DNA of 64,000 nucleotides from Acanthacorydalis orientalis (GCA_034766995.1 CM068318.1:32248456-32312455), one strand, 5' to 3'. Positions 1 through 14,875 are shown, counted from the stretch's first letter. Notes: generated from the letters alone by a model not told the origin. Translations and numbers: made by a program.

Positions 1-1522
1 AATTAAAAGTTCATTATGTGTAATGTGTAATAAACTTTTATATGATAATAGTCAATGGCTGCTCGTGGTAAAATATTTTATTAATTCGGCGCAGATAAAT
101 AAAAAACGTTATTCTCATTTTTTATTTTTTTTATTATTCTATAATTTTGAATGTTTTTCTTTCCTACTTATAGACCAAAAGAACAAATTAAACAATTTTA
201 GGATGATAAAATGTATAATTTAACAAATTATCAGCTTAAATTTAATCTGAGTGCTTAAGTTCTGAAATGTTGGATTTATCTTTGAAATTAGGATTCTTTT
301 CAATCAATTTTTTGTACATCATTTACAAAGAGCTTTTTTGATTCAAAGTGTTCTTAAATTTAACTCGTTTTGATAGTGAAAAACATCATTTTCCATCTGT
401 ACTTTTCAATGAAATTTAAATAAGTTTTGTAGCATCACAAATTATATCGGTTAAGTTAAATGAATCCCAGAAAAGTTACAAATACACATAAAATAACAAT
501 ATAAATATATTTTATTGAGATTTCAATCGCCTTTTTTATTTTAGTACTATTTAATTTTAATTTTCTTATTCTTATTATGGATTCTATTGATCATACATAA
601 ATATGGTTACAAAATAGATTAAATTTTTATAGAATATAAAATGCTGTTTTCTTTACATCTTTTTTCGGGTATCATAATTTCTCTTCCTATATATTTATTT
701 CCCGAAAGTATGGTTCCATTATTTTCATACTGACTTTCGAAGATCAAGTTTAAATTCTACTAATTTCTTTTTTCTGCAACAAAATCTTTTTTCTACGACT
801 GTTATTTCAGTTAAAAATTTATTTTTTTTTACATAAATCTGTACTTTGCTTTCTGTTCTGAAGCATTTTTTAGATGAATAGATATTAGTTACTTAGTAAT
901 ATTTTTATTTACAATTTTAGTAGTTATTTATTATGGAATAATTTACAAGAAAAAAGGAGTTTATTAGGTTAAAAATAACACACAACACATTTTGTTCAGT
1001 GATGAAGAAGGATAAATGTGTCTTTCCACTAATTGTCACGTCTACAATATTAGTTTTAGAATATAATCAATAACCCGTTTCACATTTTAACTAAATAAAC
1101 AAAATTGTAATTGTAAATAATATTTCTATAGGCGTGTTTATCCAATAAGGGCACTTTATTTCAGTTTGTAATATACTTCAAAAATTAAAACAGTTGGTGT
1201 ATAAAATGCGAATTTTATCGTATTAACATAACTATAAATTCAGTTATTAGAAATTAAAATTAATTAATTAAGAATTTTATTATATTAAAAAACAAACATC
1301 AAAAAGAATAAGGCTTTATTGACCAAAACATGTAGAAATTCTTACATATGATTAAAATAAATATCTATATTTAAAAAATTAATTTTTAAATATGAAGGCC
1401 AATTACATAAATTATATTTATTAACATTTTAGTATTTTTTTATATTAAATTGATTTAATATGTAAAATATATGGTGACTTCTAAGATATTAACATAAAAG
1501 CGCAGATGCAAAGATATACACA

Positions 1523-1566
<44 letters not shown>

Positions 1567-1574
1567 TATATATG
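1523..1574. repeat. (TA)n microsatellite
   Basis: A simple TA run with one AAATA break. The flanking 1-1522 and 1575-2164 hold no recognisable gene or repeat. Confidence 0.9.
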
Positions 1575-2164
1575 CGTGTCTGTACATATGTTTTGAAATG
1601 AATCACATTTTAGATAAATTTAAATTGTATCATTTTCATTTCATGAGAGTGGTATAAATATGAAATATGTAACGAAATAAGTAAATTAAATAACTTTGAC
1701 ACTAATTTTAATTCAATTAATTTAACTTGAAAATTTTCGTTTAGAATATCACTTAATGGAATTTCCAAACATTATAGAAATAATTAAAGTTCCATTTGTA
1801 AATGAAAACAGATAGACATAACGATATGAGTCTTTAGTAATTATAAACAATGTTTCTTATTGTTTCAACAAAATAAAATATTTTAAGAGACTGGAAATTA
1901 TTTTTTCTCTTTTTAGTTATTTTTATAAAAATAACAACAATAATTATTAGCAAAATTCTATTACACAAGTGATAAATATATATTTTTGTCGCAAAGTACT
2001 TTTTTGTAATAAAGTCGAACTACTTTTCATTAGATTAATACAATTAAAATGTGAAATTTATTTGCATGTAAGAGCAGAATTAATAAATTGTATTATTTTA
2101 GAATACTTTTTTTTATTGAAGGTCAATTGTTTCTCTAATGCACACTTTTAAAAAATAGAGAAAT

Positions 2165-2757
2165 TCATTTGGGTTGTTAAAAAAAGTAACGTGAGTCTAT
2201 ATGCATCAAATTTAAATTTAAAGGTAAAGCTTTTTATACATTTTTATCATTGAAAGTGTCATTTCATCGTATTTATGTTAATAAAATTTTAAAATGCATT
2301 TTTCGCTCTGTGTTTTGGTAACATCGTCTTTGTATTTATTATTAATTTTGCTTCAAATTGGGCTATTGAATTAAAGATGGAAAAGAAGTAAATAAAAGGA
2401 ATTTTTGGTATGAATTCAAAACGGGTGGTAATACAGCAGAAAATGGTCGTAAACTAAACGACGTTTTTGGCGTGTGTACTGCTAAGGAACATAGAGTGCA
2501 ATGGTGGTTCCAAAAAAATCGTGCTATGGACGAAAATCTTGAAGATGAAGAAGTTCATAGACGTATTTCTTAAGTTCATAACGACTAACTGAAAGCGTTA
2601 ATTAAATCAGGACCACGCACAACAATTCGAGAGCTTGCACAATGTTAGGCATTAGCAATAGTCCTGAACAACTTAAAATAGCTATTAAAATCAAAGAAAC
2701 TGTAAATTAATATGAATTTGAAAGTCATAAACTGCAATTATTTTTCTATCAACCTCA
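2165..2757 (+). mobile_element. cecropia-like mariner deletion derivative, HTH part only (copy 1)
   Basis: Remnant of the N-terminal helix-turn-helix part of a mariner transposase: YEFKTGGNTAENGRKLNDVF, then RTTIRELAQ. It is followed directly by the terminal sequence AACTGCAATTATTTTTCTAT and CAACC. The whole catalytic D,D34D region is absent. The left terminus is badly decayed. Same structure as the copies at 7248, 19018, 52161 and 55356. Confidence 0.75.
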
Positions 2758-4284
2758 CATTTTATACATGAAATCATACAGTTCCGTTTTTTTTTGTTAA
2801 CAATTAGTATTCAAAATTTATGAGAAGCAAATTTAGACGATTATAATATTATATAAAACTATTAGAATAAATTAATTGTAAAATAACAAATAAGTATTAT
2901 CTTTTAAAGGAAATTTGAAATGTTGTTAAATAATGTTATTACTAATAATAGAAGCAAACTTCATATAATCATATATATAGTGTTTTATTTATGTTTGTAT
3001 TATATAAAAAAATATATATCTATAAATAATTTATTACATACTAGAGAGGTAAACATTCTTTACGTTTGAGCTCTGAGAATGACGACATAGTCATCAAAAT
3101 ACACATAATCAATTATAATAATTAACTAATAATATTTTATTGAATAGTTTTGACCAGAAAAAGATTTTTGTATATTGAAAAAAAATAATGAAAATGAAAA
3201 TTAATGTATGAATAATAAACGGTAGTTAGAAGAAACTTATCAATCTATGAATAAGATATTTGTATTTCTTTTTTTGTGCACAATTTATTTCATTTTGATT
3301 TTTTCCATAAAAATATATGCTTTCTTTTAATTATTTTTATTGCTACATTGTATCTTTTTTCTGATTACCTTGTGCATAAACAAATAAAATACACTATTAA
3401 ATATACTCTAGCCAATTACAACATTATTATTATCGAAATTCAATGTGTTTTAATTCGATTTAAATTAAGATAATAAAAGATGATAAAAACGAATGTACAT
3501 ATATTAGACCAAATTTTAAATTGAAACATGAAATATTTAAATCGTATGCGATGATAATTTATGTTCCATGATTCATTAACTTAAAATTCATTTATCGCAA
3601 AAACATAAGAAATTTAAGCATGACAGACGTACTGTACATCTGATTGACTAATAATAAAACCGACAAAAAAGAAATGTTGAGTAAGAATAACGTGTACCTG
3701 GCGATGATATATTTTTCTTATTAATTTCGAAGTTTATTATTTCATATTATTATTTCATGAACCCAAATTTATCCCAGACATTATATATATATATATATAT
3801 TAGCTATCAATTTAATTTTATTTAAACCAAACAGATATTTAATGCGTATGTGAAGGCTTCTACAATTACTAATATGCATTAACTCTTTAACATAACATTT
3901 TTTCTCCAAAGACATCTTAAATTGTTTCTATAATAATGAACAACTAAATCATAATTTCTCTTCAAAAACATATTGAATCGATTTAAAATTTTATATATAG
4001 CTTTATAATCAAACCATATAATATCAACATATTTTTTATCAACTTCATATCTTTTTTACACCCGTTACACACATCCTCAATATTTCTACATATTTTTATA
4101 TATTTTTTATTTCATTTGAGAATAAATCTAGTAAAACAATTTTTTGCAGATATTTATCATTATGCAATTCATACATTTTCAGAGTATTTACAAAATTTTG
4201 TAAAAAAATATCAACTGCGTAAATTAGAAAATAGGAAAAATATTGAAAAATTTATACCTATGATACTCTCTCTGTCTATCTCTC

Positions 4285-4478
<194 letters not shown>

Positions 4479-6346
4479 TTATACAACAATGTTATCTGTA
4501 TATCTTTAGTATTTATATATTATCTTAATTTTTTTCTATTAAAAAATATTTTTGTTGCCCACCCCCAGAGGACTCCGTCCTCGCTCGCTGTGCTTGATCC
4601 CCCGTCAGTATTGTTATTAATATGATAAAAAAAAAACTTAAATACAATGTTATTCATTAACATTTATCCATTATTCGCTTAATCGTTAACATTCGATTGA
4701 AATTGGATATAATCGAAACTCTATAAAGAATATGATGAAAAAGGAGTGTAGAGATAAAAGAGTAAGAAGAAAAATTTTTCGTGACATAAATCAGTCTTGC
4801 CGTTGAAATATTTTTATTATAAAAGATAAATGATATTTTACTTTATCATGAAGTTATAATTCAGTAACAAAAATAAAAATAAACACAGGAAATGAAGATA
4901 TTATTATGTAAATAAGTAAAAGTATATCAAAATGAAATTATGTTTTTCTTTGTTCAACATTTCTGTCCGTATAACATCCACAATATTTTTATGTCTCTGT
5001 CTCATTTATATAGAAATTTAGTAAGTGGTTGAAAAGAAAACAATAAATTAATTGTTGTTTAAAGTCAATATTGACTAGTACTCTTTATTTAAAAATTTTG
5101 TGTCGATTTTTTTTATTGCACATTATGAAGAAAGAACAGCATCTTGATATTGATTTATGAAAAAAATGATTATAATACATGCCGTAGAAGCTAAATTTAT
5201 TTTTCAAATAGTAACTAATGTTAATCAAACTTATCCTTTTCGACAATATATTAGAAGGAAATTTATAAATTAAGATAATTAAGAAAAGCTGGTTGAGAAA
5301 ATAAGTAGTTTTAATTGTTAGAAGCAAGCATTTTATAACAAACACATTCCGTGAAAATTCCAAAACCAATACTTTAGATTTGCTTTATTAAATGATTTAA
5401 GATAACTTTGTAAAAAAATAAATGCTCAAATAGTTTGCAGAGTACTATAGAAACGGATATTATATGAAAATTTCCATAAAAGAAATTATACGAATGAAAA
5501 AAAAGTCGAACTGAAAACGTAGTTTACCAAATCGCATAAAAAAAGACCAAGAATTGTAAAATTCCACCATTTTTGGCAAACAGAATGACAATTCTTCATT
5601 TTTTTCGATTGTATTATGAATAACTCAGTGTATCTAAACATTCTGAAAATAATTTGAAAGTACTATAAAAAATTAAAATAATTTTTAATTTTATATTTTA
5701 CCAAGATAACGACATCAAACATATACATATGTCAAATATTGATATTTAGAATATTCTGGAACAGAATTATCCCTCCTTCTCTTAAGAAATCCTGACAAGA
5801 ACCGTATTGATCATCCATGAGCATTTTTGAAAAATGATTTGATTTTAAAATTTTTTAAATAATATTTGAATTTAACAATAACAGAAGAGCGGGAAATATT
5901 TGAGTCGAATATTACAAAAAAGTATATATGTCGATTAAAATCATCTCATTGATTTCAATAAAAGTGTGTTCTGAATATCGATAATAGCAAAATATCTGTT
6001 TTAAACGATATTTTTCAATACAAGTTTCACAAGTAGTAGTGTTGTAAAGTACATATGAAGAGGAATATTTAAATAAATAAAACGTTTTTTCTTATTATTT
6101 ATTCATGACGTATTTTAATCTTAATTTATAAATAATAAGAAATAAAATAAAAATATTTTTTTAATATGATGTATGCTAATACTGTAATTGCCAAAAGTCT
6201 TTTATACTGATATTATATATATATATATATATATATGAAACATTAATATATAATGAATATTAAATTGTTTGACAAATGTATCTTGTAATTAGCACTTTAT
6301 GATTTCATACTTTTGTACGTTTTGAAAATAAGTAACGCGCATTATT

Positions 6347-6350
<4 letters not shown>

Positions 6351-6392
<42 letters not shown>
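6351..6392. repeat. (TA)n microsatellite
   Basis: A simple TA run; a shorter one is at 6213-6236. The 2758-4284 and 4613-7247 stretches around these tracts hold no gene that I can support. Confidence 0.9.
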
Positions 6393-6397
<5 letters not shown>

Positions 6398-7247
6398 GGC
6401 TTAAAAACTGTTAACAAACATATTACGTTATTTTCATTTAATTTCATTTCGAAATTTTTCTATGTAGATAAATTTATAAGATTTATTTTTATCTATGATT
6501 TTATTTATCTTTCGTTGAAATAAATGTAGAGGACACCATATCATTATATTCTTTAAATACTCTTATGTATATTGTTTGAATAATCAATTTGTATATTGAC
6601 TAAAACTAGAATCTGTTTAAAATTGCTACAATATAATATATTTTTCTTATATTTGAAAACGGTATTGAATACTTCCACAGCATAACTTTCTACTTCATTA
6701 ATAACAATTTGTATCAATTTGATCTTGTTGCATTTGTCGAAAATAACATATTTATGTAAATTTTCGGCGAATGTGTACTAAGATTTTTGCATAATATTTA
6801 TATATTTATAAAATCAATAACTTTCACATATACAAACATTTTTCAACATAATTATCACATATACCTTTACAGTAATTAGAAAATAATTAGCATGTATTTC
6901 ATCTTTCTTACAAAATGTATATATTTGTATATACATATTTAACTAAACTTTTTTATACACTAATATATAATTTCTTAATGTTTGTAAAAATATCATAAAA
7001 CTCTACGAGTCTAACTCATAGTTATGGAGAAATATGACATTGCATCTTTTCTATTTTTAATATACTTTCATAAATTCAAAATCTTGATCAATTCAAATAG
7101 TATTAAAAAATGTTATTGTTCAAAAAAATTTATCGCATTAGAATTTGTTTAAAAAGAAATAAATGATCGATTACAAATTTGACATACAAAAATAAAAAAA
7201 CAATAACCTTATAAATTTTCATAAACTTCTCATTACTTTTACAATTA

Positions 7248-7802
7248 CTAAGTTAATAGAAAAAAATACGGTTAATGCCTTTCAAATTCGTATACATTTT
7301 AAACTTTTTTGATTTTCCTGTTTTAAGTAGTGCAGAACTGTTGAATGACTAATGCCTAACTCTTGTGCAATCTCTCGAATTGTTGTGCGTGGTTCTGATT
7401 CAACCACCGTCTTCAGTTGGTTGTTATGAACTGAAGAAGGACGCTCGCGACCTTCTTCAACTTCGACTCTCGTCTCTGGTACAAAAATTTTACAACCACA
7501 TTGCACAGTACATTCCTTAACAGTTGTCACACCAAAGGCATCATTCAGCTTACGAGCCGTTTCTACTGCTTTACCACCCGTTTTGAACTCATACAAAAAT
7601 TGCTCTTATTTTCTTCTTTTCCATCTTTCAATAGCTCAATTTGAAGCAAAATTAACAATAAAACCAAAGTCAAAAATACAGACCGAAAAATCCACTTTAA
7701 AATGACATTAATATGAAGACGTTGAAATGACATCTCATTGAAAACAAATATGGTTAGAATTCGAAAAACAAAAACCGTTATTATTTTCCTACCAACCTAA
7801 TA
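7248..7802 (-). mobile_element. cecropia-like mariner deletion derivative, HTH part only (copy 2)
   Basis: A 555-bp element on the - strand. An open frame at 7596-7282 (104 aa) begins [20 protein letters not shown] and ends with the second HTH, TIREIAQELGISHSTVLHYL. The WWFQKFRAG segment seen in related transposases is replaced by a frameshifted stretch (QCGCKIFVPETR) before returning to frame at EEGRERPSSVHN. Right end: CCGTTATTATTTTCCTACCA and ACC. No catalytic domain. Confidence 0.8.
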
Positions 7803-8637
7803 TTTTGTACATTTCAGTGTCCAAAATTAAGTTTTCTATATTTATTAATATCCTTCCTGATTTCTATCATATGAAAACTTGTATTATTCAACTATCTTAT
7901 TTAATGTCTGGATATCTCTAAGTTAGTAGAAAAACTTGTATTTTGACAGTTAGATGATTCTAAAATGTAATATTCTCAATTTTCCGGTGAACATCTCTGA
8001 CAAAGCTTGTTTTTATAATAATTTTCTATTGAGTTTATTATTTTATGAAGATTTTTTAATAATTTTTATTCTGGTATTAATGATAGTAAAATAGAATATA
8101 ATATTGAGTAAATGAAAAATAAAATTCATCATTCGAACATAAAATAAATCATTAAAACATATCATTTAGCTTAATAGATGATACTTTTCTACATATCTCA
8201 TATTACTTCTAGTTAATAATTTTCAAGAATGTTTTTTTTTTAATTATATTAATATTTTAATCTATGATTTTTAAAATAAACTTAAGATATACTTTTTTTA
8301 ATTGTGGTCTGGTTGCAAGCTAATTGAAATAAATGATATTAATGGCATTGAGAAAAATATCTGAATTTAAACCAAATAAAAATGAAATTTTCAGATATTT
8401 AAAAGTTGTTAACATTGAACATGACTGCGTTCTGTTCGATGAAATTGATTTTTATCCATTTGAAACAGACACTATTATATTTAAAAGAATTTGTACGGTA
8501 ATACATCGAAACCGGCTGAGTTCAAGGTTTCTTGTGAAGCCAGTTTCAAACGTATTAAATTCACTTCAATATCATGTTGTCTTCGTTTCACATCAGTGAA
8601 ATTTTAAGGTTAAATATAAAAAAGGATTTTCAAAAAA

Positions 8638-8796
8638 AAAATAATTTCCGGGACGGAATAAAAGCACTGGAGCATTACTGGGAGAAGTGCATTGAAATTC
8701 CGAGGGACCATATTGAAAAGTAGAAGTAATTTAAAAACACAAGTTATATTCTTTCATATTAGGGCGGCGAACTTTTCAAATTGCCCTCGTACTAAA
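8638..8796 (+). mobile_element. mariner 3' end fragment
   Basis: In frame from about 8652 this reads DGIKALEHYWEKCIEIPRDH IEK and TAG, the conserved C-terminus of mariner transposases (W-x-KCIE...GDY). After it comes a possible terminal repeat, AACTTTTCAAATTGCCCTCG at 8768-8790. The rest of the element is missing; the open frame just upstream (8333-8599) is not recognisably mariner. Confidence 0.6.
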
Positions 8797-9443
8797 ACTG
8801 GCGGCGCTTATTTTGATGAATAAGATTTATTTTAAAGAAGTGATATTAATTTAAAAATTTTTTAAAAATCGAAAATTTCATATACAGCAACTGATATTTA
8901 TACTACATAAAATTCAATAAAATATTTTACAAAGAAAATAAATTCTTGCTAAATAATTTTTGTCGATTTTGTTTTATAATATTATTTTATAGTCAAGTTA
9001 TTTTAAAATTCCAGTCGATAGCAGTATATTCTTACATATGCCTATAATTTTTTGATTATAGAGGAATATGTATCATTTCAAACACAAAACTATGACTAGT
9101 AATACAGTATAAAAAATATATTAGAATACATTTCTTGTTATTAAACATAACTGAGCGTTCTACAAATTAGAATATTTACACAGATATTGTAAAATGAGGC
9201 TCTCACCGAACGAAACGTTTCAATTAAATTTCATTACTGCTTTCAAAATGAATTTCCATTTTTTTAATAAATAATGAGATACCACAAATTGAAAAATGTT
9301 ATAATTGAGATATATACATATTGTGTATTTTATGTTATTGAGTTGGTGGTAAAGTATTTTCGGTTTTTAAATGCGAATGATAAAAAAATTTTGCTCACCA
9401 ACACAAAAATTTAATTTAAAAAAAAATTAAATTGATACGTTGC

Positions 9444-9510
<67 letters not shown>

Positions 9511-9580
9511 CATACATATGTACATATACATATACATATATATATATATATGAGTGTGTGTGTGTATATATATATGAACT
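9444..9580. repeat. (TA)n microsatellite with TACA and TGTG parts
   Basis: A TA run with CATACATATG and GTGTGTGTGT interruptions. A second tract follows at 9925-10018. Confidence 0.9.
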
Positions 9581-9921
9581 ATCAATATGTTTATTTAATA
9601 TTTACCTGCCAATATTTTTTTTATTCTTTGTTTCTATTTAGTAAATCACTTATATCACTGTTAAATAGTACTAACTTATTGTTTTATATACGAAATTTAC
9701 CATTTATATCGATTATAAGAAGATAGAGCTGTAAGTTACCTATTTTAACTAAACTCTGATTATATTGTTTAAATCTTAATAATTAATAATTTATCTTGCT
9801 TTAATCTATTCCGTTGATACATGTTATGCGTAACCCACAGTATCTATCAACTTATCTTCCCAGTATATCCATTATTATAAATTCAATTACTGCTCACTGC
9901 CTTAACTTTACTGTATTATAT

Positions 9922-9989
<68 letters not shown>

Positions 9990-10164
9990 ATGTATATATA
10001 TATGTGTATATATAGACACAGATATGTATAGTTAAAGAGATAACAAATTCAATTTATTTAGCACTTAATTTTCTCAATTACTTAATGAAATTAAGAGATA
10101 ATGTAACATTGTAATAAATTGTTAACATTGATTATCATTGATTCAAGTACGTCCTTATTATATA

Positions 10165-10830
10165 TAAACAGTACCTTACCAAATTATTAGACCCAATCAA
10201 AAAAATCAATGATTTGTTCATTTTGGATGTGATAACTCGATATATAACCAATTGCTGCCAAGATTTTTTTAATATTTATTTGCATTGTATATTGTAAAAC
10301 AAAAAAACCAGTATTTGGATATTATGAAGTTTTTTATAACAGAATAAAAATTAACAATCAAAAATCAATATTATATATTAAAATCAATATTATACCATTA
10401 GCAGCCAGTAGTATTTTCTACTTTCGATTTCATCATTAGGCTACTGTGCCATATTTTAGTAAGAATCTCTATGAAATTATGGTAGGACTGACTTTATTGA
10501 CTTTATTTGACTTTATTGTTTACTGACTTTATGGTAGGAGCAGTTTTACTTTTTTAAATCTTCATAAACTCTGAAATGTTCTCGATTGGATTCATATCTG
10601 AATAATTCACACGTCAATCAAGAACTACAACATTATTTTTATCTAAAAACTTGCCTATAGTCATGACTTTATGGCACGGTGTCCAATCGTGCATAAAAAT
10701 AAGACTTTCGTCTTCCTTAAACCATTCCCTCGTTATCAGAAGTAGTCGTTCTTTTAAAACCTTCCGGTATTGATCGGTTTTTATGGTATCTTCCACTATA
10801 TATAAACGTCTAGGGTTTGATATTAAAACA
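10165..10830 (-). mobile_element. Tc1-like transposon relic (transposase C-terminal half)
   Basis: The - strand frame 10796-10614 reads TDQYRKVLKERLLLITREWF, then DESLIFMHDWTPCHK with the second catalytic Asp and NNVVVLD. After a stop the frame continues with SDMNPIEN, the third catalytic motif (N-P-I-E-N) of Tc1 transposases. The 3' side may end near ACCAAATTATTAGACC. A local duplication of TGACTTTATTGACTTTAT lies at about 10487-10530. Confidence 0.75.
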
Positions 10831-11376
10831 ATTAAATTATTTAATTAATAATTTCGTTCACAAAATATTTTTTTGCTCCTTTCTCGCAAACCAAAAGAAG
10901 CTTTTGTTCAAATATATTCATCAATCATTTATTGAACATCTTTGATTATAAAAAAATATAAGTTAATTAAGTACTATGCTAAAAACTATTATTCTGTGTT
11001 TTGCTTTTATGTTCAAGTGAACTTTTAGTTCATGCTATGTTATTACACAAGTTTATTTAAAAAATATATCATGTTTGAAGTGTGATTAAATAAAATATAT
11101 AGTAAAATTTTACTATGTTAATCATAAGTTGGTTATCTTTTTAATTTGTAATGATAACATTTCTTTGATTGAAAACAATTTAAAATTCCTACAATATTTA
11201 AGGTTTAAACTTTAACACATTTTAGTAGATTTTTAGGAATAAATTTTCCACTTACTCTACAAATCTCATAAAAATGTTTCCATACCTTATTTTTTCAGTA
11301 GATCATCAAAAATGATTAATAATTAGTTATTGAACAGCAATACAATACATATAATACCAAATTGATCAGGATTATA

Positions 11377-12551
11377 CAAGGGTCGTTTGATAAGTATGGT
11401 AAAAAAGCAAGTTACACACCGTTATTTGGAAAAATTGATTTTATTTCTCAACACAGTCTCCATTGAGAGCTGTACACTTGGTCCAACGAGTTTCTAATTT
11501 TTTTCGACCCCTCGAAAAAGTAGCTTTTCTTAAAGTCTGAAAAATACGAATTGGCGGCGGTGATTTCCTCATTCGACGAGAATTTCTTCCCACCTAGCCA
11601 AATTTTCAAGTTTGAGGAGAGGAAGAAGTCGTACGGAGCCAAGTCTAGAAAATAGAGTAAATGAGAAATCAATTCGAAGCCTAATTCACGCAATTTTGCC
11701 ATTGCGATGGTCGATTTGTGAGACAATGCATTATCTTGGTGAAATAATATTTTTTTGTGCGCTCTTGGCCGTTTTTGTTTCAACTATTCTTTCAAACAGT
11801 CCAATCGAGTTAGATAATAGGCTTCTGTTATCGTTCTTCCCTTTGTTAAGAAGTCGATCAGGATGATTCCAAAATCACACGCCCATCACCTTGTGAATCA
11901 CAAAAAACTGTAGTCATCAACTTCTCGCCGACAAAGCGGTCTTCGCCTTCTTCACCGCATTTTTACCAGTCGTTATCCACTGTTTTGACTACTTTCTCGA
12001 CTTAGATGTGTAGTGTTGGATCCATGTTTCATCCATAGTGACTAATCGACGTAAAAATACCTGCAGGTTGCAATTAAACATTGCCAAACACTGGGTTGAA
12101 ATTTCTTTTCGTGTGCGTTTTTGGTCGACAGATAACAATCGCGGTTTCCAACGCGCACAAACCTTTTTCATGTGCAATTTTTCGTGCAGAGTATTGTGCA
12201 CTCGTTCAATTGAGATACCTACAGTCTCATCAATCTTGCGCATTTACACTCGTTAGTCTTGACAATGCCTTGCATTTTTTCATCGATATCCATCGTGGTA
12301 ACCTTAAATGGACATCCAGAGCTCACTTCATATTTAATGCATGTTCGGCGACGTGTAAACTCATTTATCCAAAAGTAAACAGTCTTTAACGCTAGTGCAG
12401 AGTCCCCATGAACTTCATCCGACTTTAATTTGATCTAGGTGGCCGTTCACTTTTTCAAATCAAAATGTTTTTCAACACACGGAACACGTTTTCTCCTTTT
12501 TTGCGGTAACTGGTACAGTACAAATTTACCAAACTTATCAAACGACCCTCG
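11377..12551 (-). mobile_element. mariner element, nearly full length, degenerate (family C, copy C1)
   Basis: 1175 bp with inverted ends: left CAAGGGTCGTTTGATAAGTA, right (inverted) CGAGGGTCGTTTGATAAGTT, flanked by TA on both sides. The - strand carries broken transposase frames: 12243-11989 with LLSVDQKRTR and TMDETWIQHYT (first catalytic Asp); 11783-11448 with ILFHQDNALSHK (second Asp) and LAPYDFFL (third Asp). Frameshifts between these make it inactive. Confidence 0.85.
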
Positions 12552-13202
12552 TATAAACAGACAATTATATCACCAGATGTTTTTTTCTTGAATTGATAAT
12601 AATCAATCTCTCCCATAGTTTATTAATTTTAATCAATTTGGCAAAAGTTAGTTCAGGTTCAAATCAGTATAACTGAAATTTCTTCATATCAAATCAAAAA
12701 ATATATTACCGTATGCCATCCTGAAAATTTTAAAAATTCTTAAAGAGCTATTCATATTTTATATGACCTTATTCAGTGGTAATATTACATCATGAAAAGT
12801 ATTTTTAAAATAAAGTTAACATTATATTTTCAAATATGGATTTTTATTCGGTCCACAAACCATTAATTTTTTTTCCTTATAAAAATGTTAAATAATTGGT
12901 TATTGATTGATTTTTGATTATTGATTTTGCGCAATTTGATGTCAGTTCTATTATTCTGGAATGATAGTAATGTCATCAAAATACACAACGATATATAAAA
13001 CGAATAAGCAGCATTCAAAAGTGATCAATAATCATTTACTGAATAATCATTTATTTTATTTTATCACAAAACTAGAGAGCCTCGCCTCCTGCTCGCTGTT
13101 CTCACCAAGCCCCGGAATCACTATGCTCGTACACTTGTCAGTTATAAACATGAACATGTTACCGAATGAAACAACATATCAAAAAAATGTCGATGTCATG
13201 GA

Positions 13203-13240
<38 letters not shown>

Positions 13241-13498
13241 AGTGTGTCTATACAAACATTCTCGCAGATAGATTATTTTTTGGAACATAATGTTTTATAA
13301 AATTTTTTGCGGATAATTTTGATTTTATATACTTAGGACATATATACTTCTAAACGCTTGAATGTAAAAGCCTGTCACGTTCGTTAATGCAAAATGAAGG
13401 CAAAATAAATTAACACAAATATCAACGGACATTAATTTTTCCACCGTTGTTGTAAGATATCTATTGTTGATTTTAAAAATTAGCATGTTTCTAGTAAG

Positions 13499-13539
<41 letters not shown>

Positions 13540-13541
<2 letters not shown>

Positions 13542-14155
13542 AGAGTCGTTTGAAAAGTATAGTAAAAAAGCAAGTTAAACACCGTTTTTTGGAAAAAATC
13601 GATTTTGTATTTTAAACATAGCCACCATTGTGAGCTATATACATGATCCAGTGAGACTGCAAAATACACATTGATGGCGGCAATGAAATACTTATTCGAC
13701 GAGAATTTCTCCCCACCGATCCAAATTTTCAAGTTTAGGAAGAGGAAGAAATCGCTCGCAGTCAAGTTCGGAGAATCGGGTGGATGAAAAATCAGTTGAA
13801 AGCTGAATTCGTACAATTTTGCCATTTCGACGATCAATTTGTGAAACTGCGCATTGTCCTGGTGAAAAAGTACTTTTTTGAGCGCCAATCTTGGCCGTTT
13901 TTTTTCAGCTATTTTTCAAATGGACCAATAATGTTGCATAATAGGCTCCTTTTATAATTTTTTTCGTTCGTTGATTAGTCCATCAGGTTGATTTCTTGGA
14001 ATTTCCTAATAGTGGCCATCACCTTCCCAACCGACAAAACGGTCTTCGCCTTCTTCAGCGCCCTTTCACTAGTCGTTGTCCATTGCTTTAACTGCTGCTT
14101 CGAATCAGGTGTAGTGGTCGATCAATGTTTCATCCAAGGTATCAAACAGGTATAT
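13540..14155 (-). mobile_element. mariner 3' half, family C (C2), left arm of a mirror-image composite
   Basis: It has the family C 3' terminus CGAGAGTCGTTTGAAAAGTA at the left edge. The - strand runs from a relic of the TMDET...HYT motif (about 14140) through FHQDNAQFHK and LTASDFFLF (13888-13499). The 5' half of the element, with the HTH domain, is absent. The breakpoint is near the first catalytic motif, matching that of C3, which is in the opposite orientation. Confidence 0.8.
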
Positions 14156-14187
14156 CAAACATATATATATATATATATATATGTATA

Positions 14188-14875
14188 CGTGAGTCGATCT
14201 CGACAAGGCGACTAGTCAAATAGGCAGACTATACCCATTACTGAACTACCGGTCGCAATTATCGCTGCCTAGTAAGTTTTTATTCTACACCAGCTTCATT
14301 CGGCCGGTCATGACGTACGCAGCATCAACCTGGTCTTCGTACCCGGTACTCTTAACTGATTGCAGATTCTTCAGATCAAAATACTGCGCGCCATTACTGA
14401 CGCACCGTATTTCATTCAGAACGACACTCTGTATAATGATCCCAGGATCTCTACACTCCACGAGTTTGTGCGTTATAAAGATCGTGCTTTATATGGTCGG
14501 TCGGCATCTACCCAGAACGCTCTGATTAATACTCTCGGCGTTTACGACCTGTCAAACCCGTGGTACCGCTTCAGCCGGCCGAAGCTCCTGGCGTTGTGAT
14601 GGGTAAACCTCCCCCTGGATTGAACTATCGCTGGTCATGTGAACGGGACGCGGATCGTGGACATCGGGCTTCACTCGCGCCCCGAGCTGACCCTTTCGTA
14701 ACACTGTCATGGTTTTTCCACCTACTACTGCTCGAACCGTACCCTTTGCTCTCCTTAATACTTGAGGATCGAGCAACACTATCAAGCTCAAGTTATATGT
14801 CTCATACCTCACACTTGGGCACTGCAGCACGCCTCATAGCACCGGCACAACCATAACAACGACGAATACGTCATT
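14188..14875 (+). mobile_element. Jockey-like LINE, reverse transcriptase C-terminus and 3' UTR
   Basis: A GC-richer block inside AT-rich DNA. One frame reads LDKATSQIGRLYPLLNYRSQ then FIRPVMTYAASTW (14310 onward). After a frameshift near 14350 another frame reads QILQIKILRAITDAPYFIQN, DTLYND, TLHEF and ends with NPWYRFSRPKLLAL and TGA at 14597. Both are the conserved C-terminal part of Jockey-type ORF2. The remaining 280 bp has no recognisable protein and is probably the 3' UTR; no poly(A) tail is seen. It is bracketed by mariner halves C2 and C3. Confidence 0.8.

Noticed and set aside
4553..4612. GC-rich patch (CCCCCAGAGGACTCCGTCCT) thought related to 13075-13130
   Set aside because: On direct comparison only short CTCGCTCGCTG-like pieces match, so no shared element is claimed.
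5085..5369. 94-codon - strand open frame
   Set aside because: Composition is that of AT-rich non-coding DNA; no motif or splice support.
8333..8599. 88-codon + strand open frame just before a mariner 3' end
   Set aside because: It does not resemble a mariner transposase or any host family I know.
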